Part shown: positions 62,776 to 64,000 of the stretch, piece after piece | How positions within the stretch are numbered: the stretch's first letter is position 1 | Layout: every line of letters starts with the position of its first letter | Assembly (NCBI RefSeq): GCF_021729135.1 | Contig: NZ_JAJTWW010000009.1 | Span: 62,001 to 126,000, forward strand | Reading direction: 5' to 3' | Length of the DNA stretch: 64,000 nt | Source: Brevibacterium daeguense | GTDB taxonomy: Bacteria; Actinomycetota; Actinomycetes; Actinomycetales; Brevibacteriaceae | Notes under the pieces: generated by a model | What the model was told of the DNA's origin: nothing | Database searches by the model: none | Seen by the model: only the letters and a program-made list of their open reading frames with translations | Translations under genes and position numbers: made by a program

Positions 62776-64000
62776 ATGGATCCGACAACACTCGTCAACC
62801 TCGGGCTGGTCCTGGTCTTCGTCCTCATCGGAGGAGTGTTCGCCGGAACCGAGATGGCCATCGTCAACCTGCGCGAATCGCAGGTCGACCAGCTGGCGGC
62901 ATCGGGCCGCCGGGGCCGGCGCACCGCAGAGATGGTGCGCAATCCCAACCAGTTCCTCTCCGCTGTGCAGATCGGGGTCACGGTCGCGGGGTTCTTCTCC
63001 TCGGCCTACGGCGCCTCGACGATCGCACCGGATCTGGTCCCGCTGCTGACCGGCCTGGGCATGTCCGAGGCGGCCGCCGGCGGGGTCGCACTGATCGGCA
63101 TGACCCTGCTCATCGCCTATCTGTCGCTGGTCCTGGGAGAGCTGGTGCCCAAGCGGCTCGCGATGCAGAACGCATTGGGCATGACCCGGGTGGTCGGCCC
63201 GCCGCTGGTGGTCTTCGGGAAGCTCATGCGGCCGGTGATCTGGCTGCTGTCGGCGTCGACCAACGCCGTCATCAGAATCCTCGGAGGCGATCTGCATGCG
63301 CACCGGGAGGCCGTGTCGACGGAGGAGATCCGAGCGATGGTCTCCAGCTCCGAGGAGCTGGACGAGGTGGACCGTCGGGTCCTCCACGACGTCTTCGAAG
63401 CCGCCGAGCGCACCGTCGTCGAGGTGATGCGCCCCCGACCACAGGTCGAATTCATCGAGGGCGCCGCCTCGGTCTCCGAAGCTCGCGAGCAGGTGCGCCG
63501 ACGTCCGTACAGCCGCTATCCGGTCTCCGGCGAGGACTACGACAACATCCTCGGCTTCCTCCATGTGCGCGATCTGCTCCACGTCGACGAGCCGGAGAGC
63601 ACCACTGTCGCCGACCTCGCTCGTGAGATGCCCGCGCTGCCGGGGACGGTGGAGGTGCTCCCCGCGCTGAGCCGGATGCGCGCGGCGGGCGATCAGATCG
63701 CGCTGGTCGTCGACGAGTACGGCGGCACCGACGGCATCGTCACCCTGGAGGACCTCCTCGAAGAGCTGGTCGGTGAAATCTACGACGAATACGACATGGC
63801 GGTCAACCCCGACGACGGGATCGTGTCCGAGGGTGCGGTGGCGGAGGTCGACGGCGGGCTGATCCTGCAGGAGGTGCGCCAGCAGACCGGCATCGAGCTG
63901 CCCGACGAAGGCGGCTACGAAACCGTCGGCGGACTGATCATGGCCCTGCTCGGGCGCGTTCCCGCCGAAGGCGACGAGGTCGTCACCGGCGAGGCGGTGC
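62776..64000 (+). CDS. CNNM/CorC family (DUF21-CBS) membrane protein, 3' truncated
   Basis: At least 408 residues; the frame runs off the right edge. DUF21 transmembrane region (GGVFAGTEMAIVNLRESQVD, VQIGVTVAGFFSSAYGAS, LSLVLGELVPKRLAMQNA), then a CBS pair (TVVEVMRPRPQVEFI; SRYPVSGEDYDNILGFLHV) and the start of a CorC/HlyC domain (ALVVDEYGGTDGIVTLEDLL, ELVGEIYDEYD). Proteins of this type export magnesium or other divalent cations, though they are often labelled hemolysins. TAGGCT at 62764-62769 lies 6 nt before the ATG, so the mRNA is probably leaderless. Confidence 0.93.
   Translation, partial: MDPTTLVNLGLVLVFVLIGGVFAGTEMAIVNLRESQVDQLAASGRRGRRTAEMVRNPNQFLSAVQIGVTVAGFFSSAYGASTIAPDLVPLLTGLGMSEAAAGGVALIGMTLLIAYLSLVLGELVPKRLAMQNALGMTRVVGPPLVVFGKLMRPVIWLLSASTNAVIRILGGDLHAHREAVSTEEIRAMVSSSEELDEVDRRVLHDVFEAAERTVVEVMRPRPQVEFIEGAASVSEAREQVRRRPYSRYPVSGEDYDNILGFLHVRDLLHVDEPESTTVADLAREMPALPGTVEVLPALSRMRAAGDQIALVVDEYGGTDGIVTLEDLLEELVGEIYDEYDMAVNPDDGIVSEGAVAEVDGGLILQEVRQQTGIELPDEGGYETVGGLIMALLGRVPAEGDEVVTGEAV

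Overview
The window is 64 kb of high-GC chromosomal DNA from an actinobacterium. The evidence is lineage-specific gene content: mycothiol genes (mshA, mshD, mscR), carD, senX3-regX3, glnR, a MutT1-type NUDIX/phosphatase fusion, DUF2516, DUF4032 and a small MetS subunit. Many genes also have a TANNNT box 6-8 nt before the start codon, as expected for leaderless actinobacterial transcripts. An LPXTG-type surface protease fits a Gram-positive wall. I cannot fix the genus; a Micrococcales relative such as Brevibacterium is a guess. I see no prophage, insertion sequence, CRISPR array or integrase.

Layout. 1-5.6 kb: an envelope-sugar cluster (epimerase, membrane glycosyltransferase fusion, GtrA, methyltransferase), tRNA-Lys and an EcsC-like gene. 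5.8-12.5 kb: phosphate uptake, with a DUF47-PiT pair facing pstSCAB; pstS has a clear PHO box. 12.7-17.4 kb: a minus-strand operon glnR-mshD-ppk-mutT1. 17.5-23.9 kb: membrane proteins, a nitrobindin-like protein, YgfZ, GabT and a flavin oxidoreductase. 23.7-26.6 kb: pepN with an internal minisatellite. 26.8-31 kb: a FUSC-type protein, DUF2516, then mshA-ybjN-gpmA. 31.2-34 kb: phoU divergent from senX3-regX3. 35-36.7 kb: carD-ispD-ispF. 37.4-42.8 kb (minus): an orphan TRAP binding protein, mscR with a metallo-beta-lactamase-fold partner, and a MetP-MetS transporter. 43-45.5 kb: cysS-rlmB. 45.6-50.8 kb: an SDR, a DUF4032 protein, an ABC ATPase with eroded motifs and two overlapping LacI regulators. 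50.9-56.1 kb: an otsA-otsB fusion divergent from a membrane Ser/Thr kinase, then a DsbA-like protein. 56.3-64 kb: tRNA-Thr, an LPXTG trypsin-like protease, a META lipoprotein, a histidine phosphatase, an SPFH protein, a purine permease and a truncated CNNM/CorC-type protein.

How it works together. Much of the window concerns phosphate: two uptake systems, PhoU, the SenX3-RegX3 two-component system, polyphosphate kinase and a (d)NTP/diadenosine phosphohydrolase. A second thread is mycothiol: synthesis steps (mshA, mshD) and mycothiol-dependent formaldehyde oxidation (mscR plus partner). The gene order resembles what I recall of Streptomyces and Mycobacterium core chromosome, so most of it is conserved backbone. 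The most unusual locus is the DUF4032/degenerate ABC ATPase/LacI-pair segment at 46.4-50.8 kb. Several slippage-type repeats also stand out, notably a 17-bp tandem duplication that pulled apart an overlapping stop/start pair.
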